This document shows positions 63,537-64,000 of a stretch of DNA of 64,000 nt, one piece after another. The position numbers were made by a program, and so were the translations under genes. The stretch is from the NCBI GenBank assembly GCA_963835705.1, contig CAWIGR010000020.1, forward strand, positions 62,001 to 126,000, in the 5' to 3' direction. The DNA comes from JACVRW01 sp963835705. Its GTDB lineage: Bacteria; Actinomycetota; Thermoleophilia; Solirubrobacterales; Thermoleophilaceae. How positions within the stretch are numbered: the first letter of the stretch is position 1; the number at the start of each line of letters is the position of its first letter. The notes under the pieces are model-generated. The model was given only the letters and a program-made list of their open reading frames with translations, searched no databases and had not been told where the DNA came from.

Positions 63537-64000
63537 ATGCCCGATCCAGACCCGGTCAAGCCACGGGTACTCGTCGTGGAAGACGAGAGGGACGTGCGGG
63601 CTCGCATCCGGGGCGAGCTCGACCGGCGCTACGGCGCCGACTACCGCGTCCGGTGCGTGAGCTCGGCGCCGGACGGGCTCGCGAGGCTCGAGCGCTGGCG
63701 CAAGGCGGGCGACCCGGTGGCGCTGGTGCTGGCGGACCAGTGGATGCCGGGCATGAAGGGCGAGGACTTCCTGGACTGCGCGAAGGCGCTCTACCCGGAC
63801 GCGAAGCGGGCCCTGCTCGTGGAGTTCGGCGCGTGGGGCGACCGTGAGACGGCCGACGTGATGCTGCGCGCGATGGCGCGCGGCAGCATCGACTACTACG
63901 TCCTGAAGCCGTGGCGCGAGGCGGACGAGTACTTCCACCGCACCATCACCGAGTTCCTGCACGAGTGGCAGCGCGCCAGCTCAGCCTCGCGCCAGGAGAT
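63537..64000 (+). CDS. Receiver-domain protein, N-terminal part (possibly fused to a thioredoxin-reductase-like domain)
   Basis: The ATG at 63537 opens a frame to the right edge (about 154 residues). The receiver domain has VLVVEDERDVRARIRGELDR (acidic pocket), the phosphoacceptor Asp in LADQWMPGMKGEDF and the Lys in YYVLKPWREADEYF. The LKPW and the long DRRYGADYRV insert resemble receiver domains that are fused to FAD thioredoxin-reductase-like domains. The rest lies outside the window, so the fusion is a prediction. Confidence 0.8.
   Translation, partial: MPDPDPVKPRVLVVEDERDVRARIRGELDRRYGADYRVRCVSSAPDGLARLERWRKAGDPVALVLADQWMPGMKGEDFLDCAKALYPDAKRALLVEFGAWGDRETADVMLRAMARGSIDYYVLKPWREADEYFHRTITEFLHEWQRASSASRQE

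Overview
The window is about 64 kb of very GC-rich bacterial chromosome. Genes are closely packed, starts are often GTG, and neighbours are frequently coupled through 4-base ATGA/GTGA overlaps. The gene content suggests a soil actinobacterium of the Thermoleophilia/Solirubrobacterales type: form I aerobic CO dehydrogenase, an EtfD-like membrane oxidoreductase, DUF4234, DUF2255 and permuted ATP-grasp genes, and many small single-pass membrane proteins. That placement is inference. I saw no rRNA, tRNA, CRISPR array, insertion sequence or prophage gene.

Layout. 1-9 kb: a VOC fragment, an ECF sigma factor with a fused zinc-finger/membrane tail, a secreted Cys-repeat protein, a P1 peptidase, AzlCD, a 22-residue membrane peptide, a P450 and an MFS exporter. 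9-30 kb: a large choline / glycine betaine utilisation locus. 30-35 kb: a mixed accessory stretch (methyltransferase, SnoaL-like, VOC, a possible HhH protein, cupin/TetR, TrkA-type channel protein). 35.7-39 kb: a secreted GH15 glucodextranase-like enzyme. 39-50.5 kb: five tandem single-span membrane proteins followed by a CO dehydrogenase operon (coxMSL, XdhC-YHS, coxD, coxE, a free-standing CoxL-like domain, coxG, a MocA-like transferase). 50.6-54 kb: a methyltransferase, an NmrA-like protein, DUF4234 and a lysE/lysR deletion scar. 54-58 kb: an LLM oxidoreductase / GlcD-like / Fe-S operon. 58-64 kb: an ABC-2 exporter, DUF2255, a permuted ATP-grasp / class I GATase / GCS2 operon, and the start of a receiver-domain protein.

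How the main locus works together (inference from families and order). A glycine betaine ABC transporter and an APC permease import substrate. BetA and an aldehyde dehydrogenase convert choline to glycine betaine. A stand-alone GcvT-family protein next to MetF could demethylate betaine onto tetrahydrofolate. A dimethylglycine-dehydrogenase-like FAD/GcvT fusion continues the demethylation, and electrons pass through EtfBA to an EtfD-like membrane Fe-S protein. Four copies of the palindrome TGATATATCA sit just upstream of the transcription units, and a GntR/FCD regulator lies inside the locus. I regard this regulon as the best candidate for a previously undescribed system. The five-gene membrane cluster plus orphan CoxL domain at the cox operon is the second.

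About thirteen genes or gene remnants are interrupted by single-base, mostly +1, frameshifts beside G/C runs while both halves stay well conserved. I treat these mainly as sequencing errors and annotate the joined genes.
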